Below, piece after piece: positions 56,420-64,000 of a stretch of DNA of 64,000 nt. The position numbers and the translations under genes are program-made. The notes below the pieces were generated by a model. That model was not told the DNA's origin. It did not search any database and saw only the letters and a list, made by a program, of their open reading frames with translations. This stretch comes from Alicyclobacillus kakegawensis NBRC 103104 (lineage in GTDB: Bacteria > Bacillota > Bacilli > Alicyclobacillales > Alicyclobacillaceae): contig NZ_BCRP01000014.1 in NCBI RefSeq assembly GCF_001552655.1, positions 1 to 64,000 of the forward strand, read 5' to 3'. Position 1 is the stretch's first letter, and each line of letters begins with the position of its first letter.

Positions 56420-57708
56420 GACACGTCATCTCCACTTTGGTTGTTCATGTTGCGCAAGAACCGCACCGCCCGCAGCAGCGCGTCCGGATCGCCAAACCCT
56501 CCTGCCTTCGTCACCATCCACGTGCGTCCGTTCTCGGTCTCCACCGTGTTCCAGGGGATCCCCGTCGTCACCTCTCCCCCGGGCCACAACGCCCGGGCCC
56601 CGAGCGCTTTGCACAGCGCCAGCGCGGTATCCCCTCCGGTGGCGACAAACCCCACCGTCCCACCGGCCCATCGCTCGGACCACACCCTCGCCGCCGCTGC
56701 CAGATCCGCTTCCAATCGCCGGTCCCCCCTATCCAACCTCTTGAGGCCGAGACGGAGGGCCACCACCGGATGACAGGTTTGGGCGAGGGCGCGCTGGGCG
56801 CGCTCCATCTCCCGCTGCCGGGCCAGGTCGTCGGCCAACAGGGCGGGATTGAGTTCAATCACCGGGGCGCCCGTCTCCCCGGCCATGACTTCCAGTTGTT
56901 CGTGCGCCGCCGGGTTGGCACTGCCCACCACCACCAGTACCCTGTCGCAACCGACCGCGGGCAGCCCCCGGTCGCGCGCTTCGCCATCCATGGGAGTCAG
57001 CCAAAGGCGCGGCAGCTGTTTTGCCAGCCCGGCGGACCCGCACAGGAGGATGTCCGGCCAATCCGCAAACGCCTCCGCCACGGCGCGCAGGTCTTGATCT
57101 TCGGTGGCATCCGCCACCACAATCCGTTCCCCGGATTCCAGGCGGCTCATCCAGGCCAAAATCGCATCCAGGCCGCTGCGGACAATCGCCAGCGGCAACT
57201 CTGCCACCGGCAAGGAGGTCGTCTCCGCGAGGACCTCGCGGATTCGGTCAGACCGGACAGGGTTGCGCGGATCCCGGCCAAAGGCGGTCCGGTGCACGGG
57301 AACCCCGGCGACGGTCAGGCGTCCGCCCTCGACCTGCCTGCCGTTCGCCGGAAAAGCCGGGGCGAGGACGGCCACACGGCGCCCCAGCCCCAACAGCGCG
57401 GTCTCAATCTCCAGGCCGAGGTGGCCCCGCAGGGTGGAGTCGACCTTTTTGTACACGCGTCCGCCGGAAACTCCTGCCGCAGCCTGATAGACGCGGCGCC
57501 GGGCCTCCGCTGGTGGGAGGCCGCGGGTCTCGGTGTCGGCTACCTGCACCACATCGGCACCCAGTTGAGGCTCCCAGGGCTGGTCCACATCCAATCCGAC
57601 GCGCACCCTGTACCCGCCGACCTGAAAGTAGTTGGCCGCATCCGCAGCCCCGGTCAGGTCATCCGCCAGGATGTGGACGCGCGCGGACGCCTTCTGTCCT
57701 TCCAACAT
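56416..57708 (-). CDS. Four-carbon acid sugar kinase (DUF1537, DtnK/OtnK type)
   Basis: 430-aa kinase. The N-terminal substrate domain has HILADDLTGAADAA (residues 12-25) and KKVDSTLRGHLG. The C-terminal ATP domain has FVATGGDTALALCKAL, GGEVTTGIPW and TKAGGFG. Family members phosphorylate D-threonate, D-erythronate or 3-oxo-tetronates. With PdxA2 adjacent, D-threonate/D-erythronate is the best guess. ATG 57708 starts 13 bases after the regulator stop. Confidence 0.9.
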   Translation of the reverse strand: MLEGQKASARVHILADDLTGAADAANYFQVGGYRVRVGLDVDQPWEPQLGADVVQVADTETRGLPPAEARRRVYQAAAGVSGGRVYKKVDSTLRGHLGLEIETALLGLGRRVAVLAPAFPANGRQVEGGRLTVAGVPVHRTAFGRDPRNPVRSDRIREVLAETTSLPVAELPLAIVRSGLDAILAWMSRLESGERIVVADATEDQDLRAVAEAFADWPDILLCGSAGLAKQLPRLWLTPMDGEARDRGLPAVGCDRVLVVVGSANPAAHEQLEVMAGETGAPVIELNPALLADDLARQREMERAQRALAQTCHPVVALRLGLKRLDRGDRRLEADLAAAARVWSERWAGGTVGFVATGGDTALALCKALGARALWPGGEVTTGIPWNTVETENGRTWMVTKAGGFGDPDALLRAVRFLRNMNNQSGDDVS

Positions 57709-57721
57709 GCCTCGCCGCCTT

Positions 57722-58492
57722 TCACTCGCTCTCCCCGCCCCCCTGCGGATGGATTTCCACGATGGGAACACCGCATTGCTCCACGATTTCGCGGTAGGGC
57801 GCCGGAATAAAATCGGTGATGAGCAGGTCGACCTGGGTCAACGGCGCGTACGCGTCAAGCCCCGCATCGCAGAATTTATGGTGATCCACCAGCAGGATGG
57901 ACATCCCCGCAGTTTCCATCGCGGCGCGCTTCACAGAGGCGGTCAGCGGATTGAAGTTGTACAAGCCACGGCGCACGTCCACTTTGGCGGAGGACAGAAA
58001 GTACTTGTCCACCCGCTGGTGGCGGAAGTAAGCGTCCGTCTCGCTGCCGAACACCGCTGCCATTTCCGGCACGTACCTACCCGGCGCCAGGTGCACGATG
58101 GCGCCGCGACGCGCTGCCGGCTGCAGCACCGCCAGCGAATTGGTATAGACCAGGACTTCGGCCGGCAAATGCGGACACATCAGCGCGATGGTAGATCCAG
58201 AGTCCAAAGCAATCACGTCGGTGGGCTCCACCATCTGCGCCGCACGCGCCGCAATCTGTCGCTTCGCCACCAGGTGCTCACGCGACCGCACGGCAAACTC
58301 CGGGCCGTATTCCGTGTCGATGCGCATCCGCAGGTTCCGCCCCGCCTGGTTCGGTTGGTAGTTCAGCTCCTCCGCCGCCTGCCGCACGCGCGCAGCCAAT
58401 TCCTCGTCGACCGTCGGCACACCGTTGAGCACCCGCGACACCGTCGCCACAGACACCCCCGCACGCGCCGCCACATCCCGAATCGTCACCAT
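57722..58492 (-). CDS. Chimeric regulator: LacI-type DNA-binding domain fused to DeoR-type sensor domain
   Basis: 256-aa protein. Residues 1-57 are a typical LacI HTH and hinge ([23 protein letters not shown]; hinge about [10 protein letters not shown]). From about residue 75 the sequence is the DeoR C-terminal sugar-phosphate sensor ([51 protein letters not shown]), not a LacI periplasmic-binding domain. It is first in the operon with kinase, pdxA2 and permease. ATG 58492 follows AGGGG by eight bases. A LacI-type operator lies in its own promoter, so autoregulation is likely. Confidence 0.88.
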   Translation of the reverse strand: MVTIRDVAARAGVSVATVSRVLNGVPTVDEELAARVRQAAEELNYQPNQAGRNLRMRIDTEYGPEFAVRSREHLVAKRQIAARAAQMVEPTDVIALDSGSTIALMCPHLPAEVLVYTNSLAVLQPAARRGAIVHLAPGRYVPEMAAVFGSETDAYFRHQRVDKYFLSSAKVDVRRGLYNFNPLTASVKRAAMETAGMSILLVDHHKFCDAGLDAYAPLTQVDLLITDFIPAPYREIVEQCGVPIVEIHPQGGGESE

Positions 58493-58519
58493 GCCCATCA
58501 CCCCTGGGAATACGATTAC

Positions 58520-58533
58520 AGAAAACGTATTCT
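58520..58533. promoter_or_regulatory. LacI-type operator of the sugar-acid operon
   Basis: AGAAAACGTATTCT is symmetrical at 12 of 14 positions with the central CG that LacI-family proteins need. It lies just downstream of the -10. GAATACG (58509-58515) gives a second inverted arm to CGTATTC (58526-58532). Confidence 0.55.
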
Positions 58534-58539
58534 CATAAA

Positions 58540-58568
58540 GTAATACAACACGGGCGGCACGTTGTCAA
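58540..58568 (-). promoter_or_regulatory. Sigma-A promoter of the sugar-acid operon
   Basis: On the minus strand a perfect TTGACA (58563-58568) and TATTAC (58540-58545) are separated by 17 bp, upstream of the chimeric regulator gene. Confidence 0.65.
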
Positions 58569-58576
58569 ACCAGAAA

Positions 58577-58611
58577 CGCCCCCGTGCTCTACGAGTGCGG
58601 GCACGGGGGCG
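58577..58611 (-). terminator. Terminator-like hairpin after the M29 peptidase gene
   Basis: CGCCCCCGTGC and GCACGGGGGCG form an 11-bp perfect stem with a 13-base loop, 34 bases after the peptidase stop. On the minus strand TTTCTGGTTT follows. It separates that gene from the sugar-acid operon promoter. Confidence 0.6.
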
Positions 58612-58644
58612 ATGGGCGATGAGCGCATGACGGCTATATGACGG

Positions 58645-59604
58645 CTATATCACCGGTTCGCCATCTTTGAGCAGCAACTGCCCGTCCACATATACCGTCG
58701 GCTTCCGAATCACACCGTCCAAATGCACGCCGGCTTGGACCGTGCCGCCAAAAGTAGCGTTGCTGCCAAATGCGACATGGATGGTCCCGTAGGCCTTTTC
58801 GTCTTCGAGAATGACACCGGTCAAGCGCGCCTTAGGATTGGTGCCAATCCCCAATTCGGCCACATTGCGCGCTTCGCGGCTGTCGCCGAGTTTCTCGAGC
58901 CACTCCCCCGCCCTGTCGCCTTCCGCCTCCACAAGCAATCCGTTCTCGACGACCAGGCGCAAGGGGCTGTTCAGGAGACCCAGGCCGACCATGGACCCGT
59001 CGACAATCAGCTCCCCTTCTCCTGATCCCTCGACCGGCGCGATATACGCTTCCCCGGACGGCAAATTGCCGGATTGACCCGGTTCCCTGTAGATTCCCGT
59101 GCTTGGGATTCCGCATCTACCGGCGATGCTGCACTCAAACACCGCTCCATCCTTTTCGACGCGGACGTGTCTCCCGCCCGTCAGGATATCCGCAACCCGC
59201 TGCGTCAGCCGTTCAACCTCCGCGTAATCGGCAGTAATGGGGCCATGCTCAAACATGTCGAGCGTGATTCCAGGCATGGTGGCCATGCGCGCCCCCGCCT
59301 TCACCGCGTCCTTTCTCGCCTGGGTATGGGTCAGAGAGTGCAGGGTCGGGCAGACCACCACATCGACTAGCCTCATCGCGTCCGCCACCACGGCCGGCGG
59401 TTCCTCGCCACTTCTCTGGCGGGGCGCCATCTCCATGAGAATCGATTCCGCGCCCAGCTTGCGGCCGGCCTCCACCAGCGCCGCGCAGATCTCTGGCCGC
59501 GTCCCGTCGGACACGACCAACAACGTCTCTGATGCGGCCAAACCGAGACACTCAACCAGAATCCGACCCCCGGTGGTGACCAACTTATCGAACACAGGTT
59601 GCAA
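58645..59604 (-). CDS. M29-type aminopeptidase family protein (COG2309)
   Basis: 319-aa protein with the C-terminal metal-site block of the aminopeptidase T family: ELGIGTNPKARLTGVILEDEKAYGTIHVAFGSN and GVHLDGVIRKPTVYVDG. It is shorter than classical AmpS/AmpT (about 410 aa). The family also contains the ring-cleaving 2,5-dihydroxypyridine dioxygenase NicX, so peptidase activity is not certain. TTG 59604 follows GGGGGAG by five bases; GTG 59622 lacks a site. Confidence 0.78.
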   Translation of the reverse strand: MQPVFDKLVTTGGRILVECLGLAASETLLVVSDGTRPEICAALVEAGRKLGAESILMEMAPRQRSGEEPPAVVADAMRLVDVVVCPTLHSLTHTQARKDAVKAGARMATMPGITLDMFEHGPITADYAEVERLTQRVADILTGGRHVRVEKDGAVFECSIAGRCGIPSTGIYREPGQSGNLPSGEAYIAPVEGSGEGELIVDGSMVGLGLLNSPLRLVVENGLLVEAEGDRAGEWLEKLGDSREARNVAELGIGTNPKARLTGVILEDEKAYGTIHVAFGSNATFGGTVQAGVHLDGVIRKPTVYVDGQLLLKDGEPVI

Positions 59605-59690
59605 TCTTTCTCCCCCTCGCACGGTTGGAATCGCGTCGGTTTAAATGTAACCGGAAAGCCCAGCAACATTATCAGGTAGGCCCTTGTAAC

Positions 59691-60010
59691 CTATACATGG
59701 TGCTTTAGGGCCGGTGGTGCCGTGGAAGACCTCAGCACGATTTCCGAGTTTAAGACAATCTGTGTAGGCATCTTCCGAACACCATCCATCCGTTCGAGCA
59801 ACAACTGCGCACCAAGCGATCCGAAGTTGTAGGTTGGCTGAATGGCCGCAGTTAGTGCCGAGTCAACGGAAGCCAGCTCGTCAGTGTTGCCAAAGCTCAC
59901 AATGCTGAGATCATCCGGTATGCGGATGCCAAGCCGACGCATGGCGCGAACGGTGTGAGCATATTGGAACATGTTGGCCACAAACAAGGCGGTCGGCGGA
60001 TTGCTCATGG
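59691..60010 (-). pseudogene. C-terminal fragment of a LacI/GalR regulator
   Basis: The frame matches only the last third of a LacI-family regulator: NPPTALFVANMFQYAHTVRAMRRLGIRIPDDLSIVSFGNTDEL, then QLLLERMDG and a LRSST tail. No HTH or upstream sensor half is found in 60010-60130 in any frame. It is a truncated remnant, perhaps of a regulator for the peptidase gene. Confidence 0.65.
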
Positions 60011-60159
60011 AAAATAGGTCGTCAGAACGACAACAAGAATACTTCATTGTAACGTGGAATTTTAGCCTCCTAAAGGCCCTGGAGAAAAAGTTGCTTTTTG
60101 CTGATTGAAATAGGCGCAGTCGGCCCATCATGCGGGAATGGTCTGATAGGTCACAAAGG

Positions 60160-60198
60160 GGAGAAGCCGCCCCTCAGGGAGGCTTCTCCTTTATTTTG
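60160..60198 (+). terminator. Terminator-like hairpin without an obvious upstream gene
   Basis: GGAGAAGCC (60160-60168) and GGCTTCTCC (60181-60189) form a perfect stem followed by TTTATTTT. No plus-strand gene ends before it; it may be left from a deleted gene or act on antisense transcription. The rest of 60011-60344 holds nothing else I can identify. Confidence 0.5.
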
Positions 60199-60344
60199 CT
60201 ATGAATGAAATTTTCCCACGGCATCTGCCGCTGTAGCTTGTCAGGCGGATCATAATCAACAGACTCAATGGCTTCTCTCCGTTGGCGATCTCACTCTCTA
60301 TCCTTGCGGGAGAAGTCATGTGTGCAGTTCATCATATATTATCA

Positions 60345-60372
60345 TTGACAATATTATCATCATGTATATACT
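60345..60372 (+). promoter_or_regulatory. Strong promoter of padR-exporter operon
   Basis: A perfect TTGACA (60345-60350) and TATACT (60367-60372) with 16-bp spacing lie 21 bases before the PadR start codon. The ATATT...AATAT repeat around 60336-60355 overlaps the -35 and may be a PadR site. Confidence 0.7.
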
Positions 60373-60393
60373 CATGAGCAGGAGGCGATTGGA

Positions 60394-60915
60394 GTGAATA
60401 TCGAAAGCGTAATCCTCGGCTTTTTGATGGATGAGCCAATGAGCGGTTATGACATCAAGCGAAAGTTTGACATGTCGGTTTCAAACTTCTTCGAGGCGAC
60501 ATTCAGCGGTATTTACCCGGCATTGCGGAAGATGGAGAGCGCGGGGTTGATTACAAAAGAGGTCGTCATCCAGCAGGGAAAACCGAACAAAAACGTATTC
60601 GCCATAACAGAAGCCGGGAAAGAGGCTTTTTTTGCGTACCTGGAAAGTCCCTCACGGGCCACGGTGGTTCATTCCGACTTTTTGATCCGCTTCTTCTTCG
60701 GCAAACATGCTTCAAAAGAACAACTCCAACGATGGATTTTGGATGAACGAAACCGGATCGAAGAAAATTACAGGAAATTGCTAGAGACGAAAGAATCCGT
60801 GTACGAGCACCTGACTCCGTTTGAAGCGTTGACCCTTGATTATGGTATCGCCCACACAGCCTTTTCATTGGAATGGCTCCAGCTGCTCGCACGCGAAAGT
60901 GGCATGGAGGTGTGA
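60394..60915 (+). CDS. PadR-family transcriptional regulator
   Basis: 173-aa regulator with a winged-helix PadR domain (ILGFLMDEPMSGYDIKRKFDMSVSNFFEATFSGIYPALRKMESAGLI, residues 7-53) and a helical C-terminal dimerisation domain (Vir_act_alpha_C type, about 85-170). GTG 60394 follows AGGAGG by eight bases. Four bases separate it from an exporter gene, so it probably represses its own operon until a drug or phenolic compound binds. Confidence 0.9.
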   Translation: MNIESVILGFLMDEPMSGYDIKRKFDMSVSNFFEATFSGIYPALRKMESAGLITKEVVIQQGKPNKNVFAITEAGKEAFFAYLESPSRATVVHSDFLIRFFFGKHASKEQLQRWILDERNRIEENYRKLLETKESVYEHLTPFEALTLDYGIAHTAFSLEWLQLLARESGMEV

Positions 60916-60919
60916 TCCG

Positions 60920-62641
60920 ATGGCGAAGACAAACCAAGGATTTGGCATCGTGGCTCTCATGTGTTTAGGCATATTTGTTTGCATGATAGACACGACCATC
61001 ATGAATATCGCCCTCCCTGCCATTCAGGACGATCTGCACGCCTCCTTGGAAACGATGTCCTGGATGCTGAACGTCTACACCATGTCAATCGCTGTCCTTT
61101 CCATCCCTCTGGCGCGTGTGGCCGAGATTTTTGGAAAAAATAAATTTTTTATTCTTGGGACGTTCCTTTTTGGAACGGGATCCGCTCTATGCGGGCTGGC
61201 CAACAGCGGCGAATGGTTGATTACAGCCCGGTTTGTGCAGAGTATCGGAGCTGCCGTTCTGATGCCTGTCAGCATGATTATCGGCGTGAGTGCGGTCCCT
61301 GTCAGCAAGCGCTACATAGCCCTCGCGACACTGGGCAGTACCCAGGGACTCGCCGCAGCCTTGGGTCCCGCGGTTGGCGGATTCCTGACTCAAATCGCCG
61401 GCTGGCCCTGGGTGTTTTACGTGAACGTGCCCATCTGCTTGACCGCCATTTTGCTCGGGCTAATAAAGTTGCCGCTGCGCAACGAAGATCGCACTCGCGT
61501 GAAACTGGACTTCCTAGGTGTCCTCCTGTCCAGCCTCTCTGTTTTTTCTCTAACATTCGTGTTGGTGAGAGGCAATGATTGGGGCTGGACCAGTAGGTTG
61601 GCTTGGGTCTGTTACCTGGTGGCCTTTCTCTCATTGGTTGCGTTCTTGATTGCAGAGCGCAGGGTGGCCAATCCTATGGTAAATTTATCCCTGTTCCGCA
61701 ATCGCCAATTCGGGGCAGCCACCCTGGCGATGGTGGCCGCAACCGTTTATATGGTGGGCGTCACGGTGTTGCTTCCGCAGTTTTTGACACGGTTCCAAAA
61801 CAAAACGGAGTTGCAGGCAGCCCTTTTGATCACCCCCGTTTCAGCAACCATATTCTTCATCGCACCGATTTCCGGCACAATCGCGAATAAAATTGGAAAC
61901 TTCCTGCCTGTCCTGTTCGGGTTTATGTCGCTCGGATCGGCGTATTTCCTGCTTGAGACGCTCACCATACAGGCTTCCACTTTGCATCTGGTGCTGATTG
62001 CTATGCTGGTCGGAGCTGGGTTCGGTCTCGTGATTGGTCCAGCAAGCACTACGAGCGCAGCAGATTTTGAGGGCGAGATGCTGACTGCCGCACAAAGCGT
62101 GACTCAGATGTTTCGACAGATTGCGGTCGTCCTGGCTGTAGCGATATCCGTCTCGGGCTTAACCCACTACCTCTCTGTCCAACAAAGAGAAGTCATGCAT
62201 TATGCGAGCGACAGAGCCAGTGAATTGAACGTTCCGGATTCCGTGAAATCCGCCGTTCTCCGAGAGTCAAAGACTCGAATTTTGAGCTCCACATGGAATT
62301 CCGGCGGCGAAAATCCACCATCCAGCTCCGTGCTGCCCAAGACTGAACGCCAAAAGATGATTGCGGCCGCTGTGGACAAAGTCCTCTCCGGCATGCCGCC
62401 GGACACCCGGAAGCAAGCGAGATCGAGGGTCGTCGAACGGGTGACTCAACAGGTGGATGCTGACCTCCAAAAGTACAAGCAACAAATGGACGCGTATTCA
62501 TATGACCTGGAACATCAGGCTGCAGAATTGATGTCGGCCTCGTTTTCAAAACTGTATCGGGCTGGATTCCCGATTGTTCTGGCAACCATCATGGTTTCCT
62601 TCTTGTTTTTGGGAGGAAGAAAAGCAGAGGGCGCAAAATAG
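60920..62641 (+). CDS. MFS multidrug exporter, DHA2 (EmrB/QacA) family
   Basis: 573-aa exporter with 14 predicted helices. It shows MIDTTIMNIALPAIQDDL (motif D1), LARVAEIFGKNKFFILG (motif A) and AATLGSTQGLAAALGPAVGGFL (motif C of drug:H+ antiporters). A long hydrophilic loop of about 130 residues between helices 13 and 14, rich in Lys, Arg and Ser, is larger than usual. ATG 60920 follows GGAGGT by about nine bases. It is controlled by the upstream PadR. Confidence 0.9.
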   Translation: MAKTNQGFGIVALMCLGIFVCMIDTTIMNIALPAIQDDLHASLETMSWMLNVYTMSIAVLSIPLARVAEIFGKNKFFILGTFLFGTGSALCGLANSGEWLITARFVQSIGAAVLMPVSMIIGVSAVPVSKRYIALATLGSTQGLAAALGPAVGGFLTQIAGWPWVFYVNVPICLTAILLGLIKLPLRNEDRTRVKLDFLGVLLSSLSVFSLTFVLVRGNDWGWTSRLAWVCYLVAFLSLVAFLIAERRVANPMVNLSLFRNRQFGAATLAMVAATVYMVGVTVLLPQFLTRFQNKTELQAALLITPVSATIFFIAPISGTIANKIGNFLPVLFGFMSLGSAYFLLETLTIQASTLHLVLIAMLVGAGFGLVIGPASTTSAADFEGEMLTAAQSVTQMFRQIAVVLAVAISVSGLTHYLSVQQREVMHYASDRASELNVPDSVKSAVLRESKTRILSSTWNSGGENPPSSSVLPKTERQKMIAAAVDKVLSGMPPDTRKQARSRVVERVTQQVDADLQKYKQQMDAYSYDLEHQAAELMSASFSKLYRAGFPIVLATIMVSFLFLGGRKAEGAK

Positions 62642-62722
62642 ATGACTTGCGTCATAATATCAATTGAACTTGAATTTTCATGGCTATCAACGTATGTATA
62701 ATGCTAGTGGGAGGTGGATTCA

Positions 62723-63628
62723 GTGAAAAAGGCACCTTTTATGGCAATAGTACCAACAGCCATGGTCGTAACGACAGCATGGGCTCCACAAGTTAGCGCT
62801 CATCCAGTCTACATGTCAGAAAGCCACCAAGTGTCTTCTGTCCGTGCGAGTCAAGTCGCGTTGCCCAGCGGGACAGAGAGCTCAAGCAATTGGGCCGGAT
62901 ATGTGGTTACGCCAGCTAAGGGTTCTACTGGATATACAAGCATAACAGGTAGCTGGGTTGTCCCTAAGACTACAGGTTCGCCGTTTTCCCTCGGTTCGCA
63001 GTGGATAGGGCTCGGCGGGGTCAATTCCTCCGATCTTCTGCAAATGGGAACCATTGAACAGCTTGTCGGACGCCAAGAAGTTGCCACGTTGTTTTGGGAG
63101 CAGCTCCCGGCCAGTGCGCAGAATCTCGTCACAGTACCTGTTGGATCTGAGGTTCAAGCCAGCATTTCTTCGGACAATGGTTCGAACTGGTCTTTGAAAT
63201 TTCATGTTGTTGAACCCAATCATAAGACACTGGACAAGCAGGTCTCTGTGAACCTAAGCAGTGACTATGCCGCCGGTATCGGGACCTCCGCGGAATGGAT
63301 AAGCGAAGATCCTTCTGGCCTAAACGGGCAACTCTATCCCCTCGCCAACACCGGGACGGTACAATTCAGCCAAGATGAAGCGAATGGTCAACCTATTAAC
63401 GCTGCTGGAAACCAGGTGCATCCTATTGCACTGATAAGTTCGTACGGCCGCGTTCGAATCGCTCCGTCGGCACTCTCGTCCGGAGGTACATCGTTCTCAA
63501 CCATAAGTATAGGCAACCAGGGCCTGTTTGGTTGGAACAGCCGCAGGGAAAATCGGTTTCGAATCAAAAGCCATTCGCATCTTGCCTCGGCTCAGGCGAT
63601 AGCCAGAGGATGGCACTCAATCCGATAG
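62723..63628 (+). CDS. Secreted G1 family (eqolisin) glutamic peptidase
   Basis: 301-aa protein with an N-terminal signal peptide (to about VSAHP) and a eqolisin domain starting SSNWAGYVV. The catalytic pair is Gln93 in GSQWIGLGG and Glu191 in TSAEWISEDP. These enzymes cut proteins at low pH and are known from fungi and acidophilic bacteria, including Alicyclobacillus. GTG 62723 is eight bases after GGGAGG. The last 35 residues (GLFGWNSRRENRFRIKSHSHLAS...) are basic and extend past the usual domain end, possibly after a frameshift. Confidence 0.85.
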   Translation: MKKAPFMAIVPTAMVVTTAWAPQVSAHPVYMSESHQVSSVRASQVALPSGTESSSNWAGYVVTPAKGSTGYTSITGSWVVPKTTGSPFSLGSQWIGLGGVNSSDLLQMGTIEQLVGRQEVATLFWEQLPASAQNLVTVPVGSEVQASISSDNGSNWSLKFHVVEPNHKTLDKQVSVNLSSDYAAGIGTSAEWISEDPSGLNGQLYPLANTGTVQFSQDEANGQPINAAGNQVHPIALISSYGRVRIAPSALSSGGTSFSTISIGNQGLFGWNSRRENRFRIKSHSHLASAQAIARGWHSIR

Positions 63629-63688
63629 TCTTCTAGCAGGAAAACGAACTTTGGCGTTCCAACGTCAGCAGGTCTGGACAGGTATGCT

Positions 63689-63730
63689 AAAAGCCGGCGG
63701 AGCAGGCGGTTCTCGCCGGCTTTTGGTTGT
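63689..63730 (+). terminator. Rho-independent terminator after the G1 peptidase gene
   Basis: AAAAGCCGGCG (63689-63699) and CGCCGGCTTTT (63714-63724) form a perfect 11-bp stem followed by GGTTGTTT. A-rich and T-rich flanks on both sides could let it serve both strands. Confidence 0.8.
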
Positions 63731-63782
63731 TTACATGTTTTCCGTGCTCCGCCCTCTCATCCAGCTCGAAGCAGGCTTGTAC

Positions 63783-64000
63783 TCATTCGCTTCCCTTATC
63801 CTGCTCCGCGTCCGAATCTTCCCTTCTCTCTTCATGATTCCCCGCTGACCCGGATGGTCCTCCGCGTTCCTCGTCCCTCATATGTTCTTTTTCGACTTTA
63901 CGAGTCTCACGAAGGTCAAAGAATTCGATGAACTCGTTCCTGACCAATTCGATGGCTTTTAGTTCCCCACTGAGAACCTGGTGTATAGCTTGTAATTCTG
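63783..64000 (-). CDS. 3' end of an unidentified gene (cut by window edge)
   Basis: The minus strand carries an open frame of 71 codons entering from the right edge and ending at 63783-63785. It reads ELQAIHQVLSGELKAIELVRNEF then IEFFDLRETRKVEKEHM and a very charged tail rich in Glu, Arg, Asp and Gly. The first part looks like an amphipathic helix or coiled coil. I do not recognise the family. It converges on the G1 peptidase gene across the terminator. Confidence 0.5.
   Translation of the reverse strand, partial: ELQAIHQVLSGELKAIELVRNEFIEFFDLRETRKVEKEHMRDEERGGPSGSAGNHEERREDSDAEQDKGSE

Overview
The window looks like chromosomal DNA of an aerobic, GC-rich member of the Bacillota, most likely Alicyclobacillaceae. 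Supporting signs are strong AGGAGG-type ribosome binding sites with frequent GTG and TTG starts, a teichoic-acid cluster, an AraR-controlled arabinose regulon arranged as in Bacillus, a Qox-type aa3 quinol oxidase with heme A synthesis genes, and a G1 (eqolisin) acid peptidase of the kind known from acidophilic Alicyclobacillus. The assignment is inference; no rRNA or tRNA is present. Most genes lie on the minus strand.

Left part (1-12900), aromatic-acid catabolism. A Rieske oxygenase, a Gfo/Idh/MocA dehydrogenase, a 4,5-dihydroxyphthalate decarboxylase-like protein, a class II aldolase-like protein, an anion-symporter MFS protein and two LysR regulators resemble the phthalate to protocatechuate route (Pht3, Pht4, Pht5, Pht1). 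Beside it sits a second unit, FAD monooxygenase - MFS transporter - IclR regulator, behind a promoter whose start point is covered by a 38-bp palindrome. Two decayed transposase remnants and an MFS remnant mark past rearrangement.

13000-19480: one operon for aa3-type quinol oxidase subunits II, I, III and IV followed by ctaB and ctaA. Similar hairpins flank it, and a structured region of unknown role lies upstream. 19480-34550: arabinose regulon, with polymer-cleaving enzymes (GH127, GH51), an ABC importer (araNPQ), the regulator araR and araB-A-D-(HAD)-M. AraR boxes abut the -35 elements of both main promoters.

34500-45550: a CPA2 cation/proton antiporter with a riboswitch-like leader, beta-carbonic anhydrase, a teichoic-acid cluster (tagD, two glycerophosphotransferases, tagG, tagH) and a 5-oxoprolinase operon in which PxpB and PxpC are fused. 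45700-54330: FrnE-like thiol oxidoreductase, secreted nuclease, transglutaminase-like protein, a large S-layer-like Ig-repeat protein with a long leader, SRAP peptidase, gamma-glutamylcyclotransferase-like protein and BdbC.

54390-60010: a four-carbon sugar-acid (D-threonate/erythronate type) operon of regulator, kinase, PdxA2 and KdgT-like permease. Its regulator joins a LacI DNA-binding domain to a DeoR sensor domain. An M29-type peptidase and a LacI fragment follow. 60394-63630: PadR regulator with a drug exporter, then the G1 peptidase. The window cuts genes at both ends.
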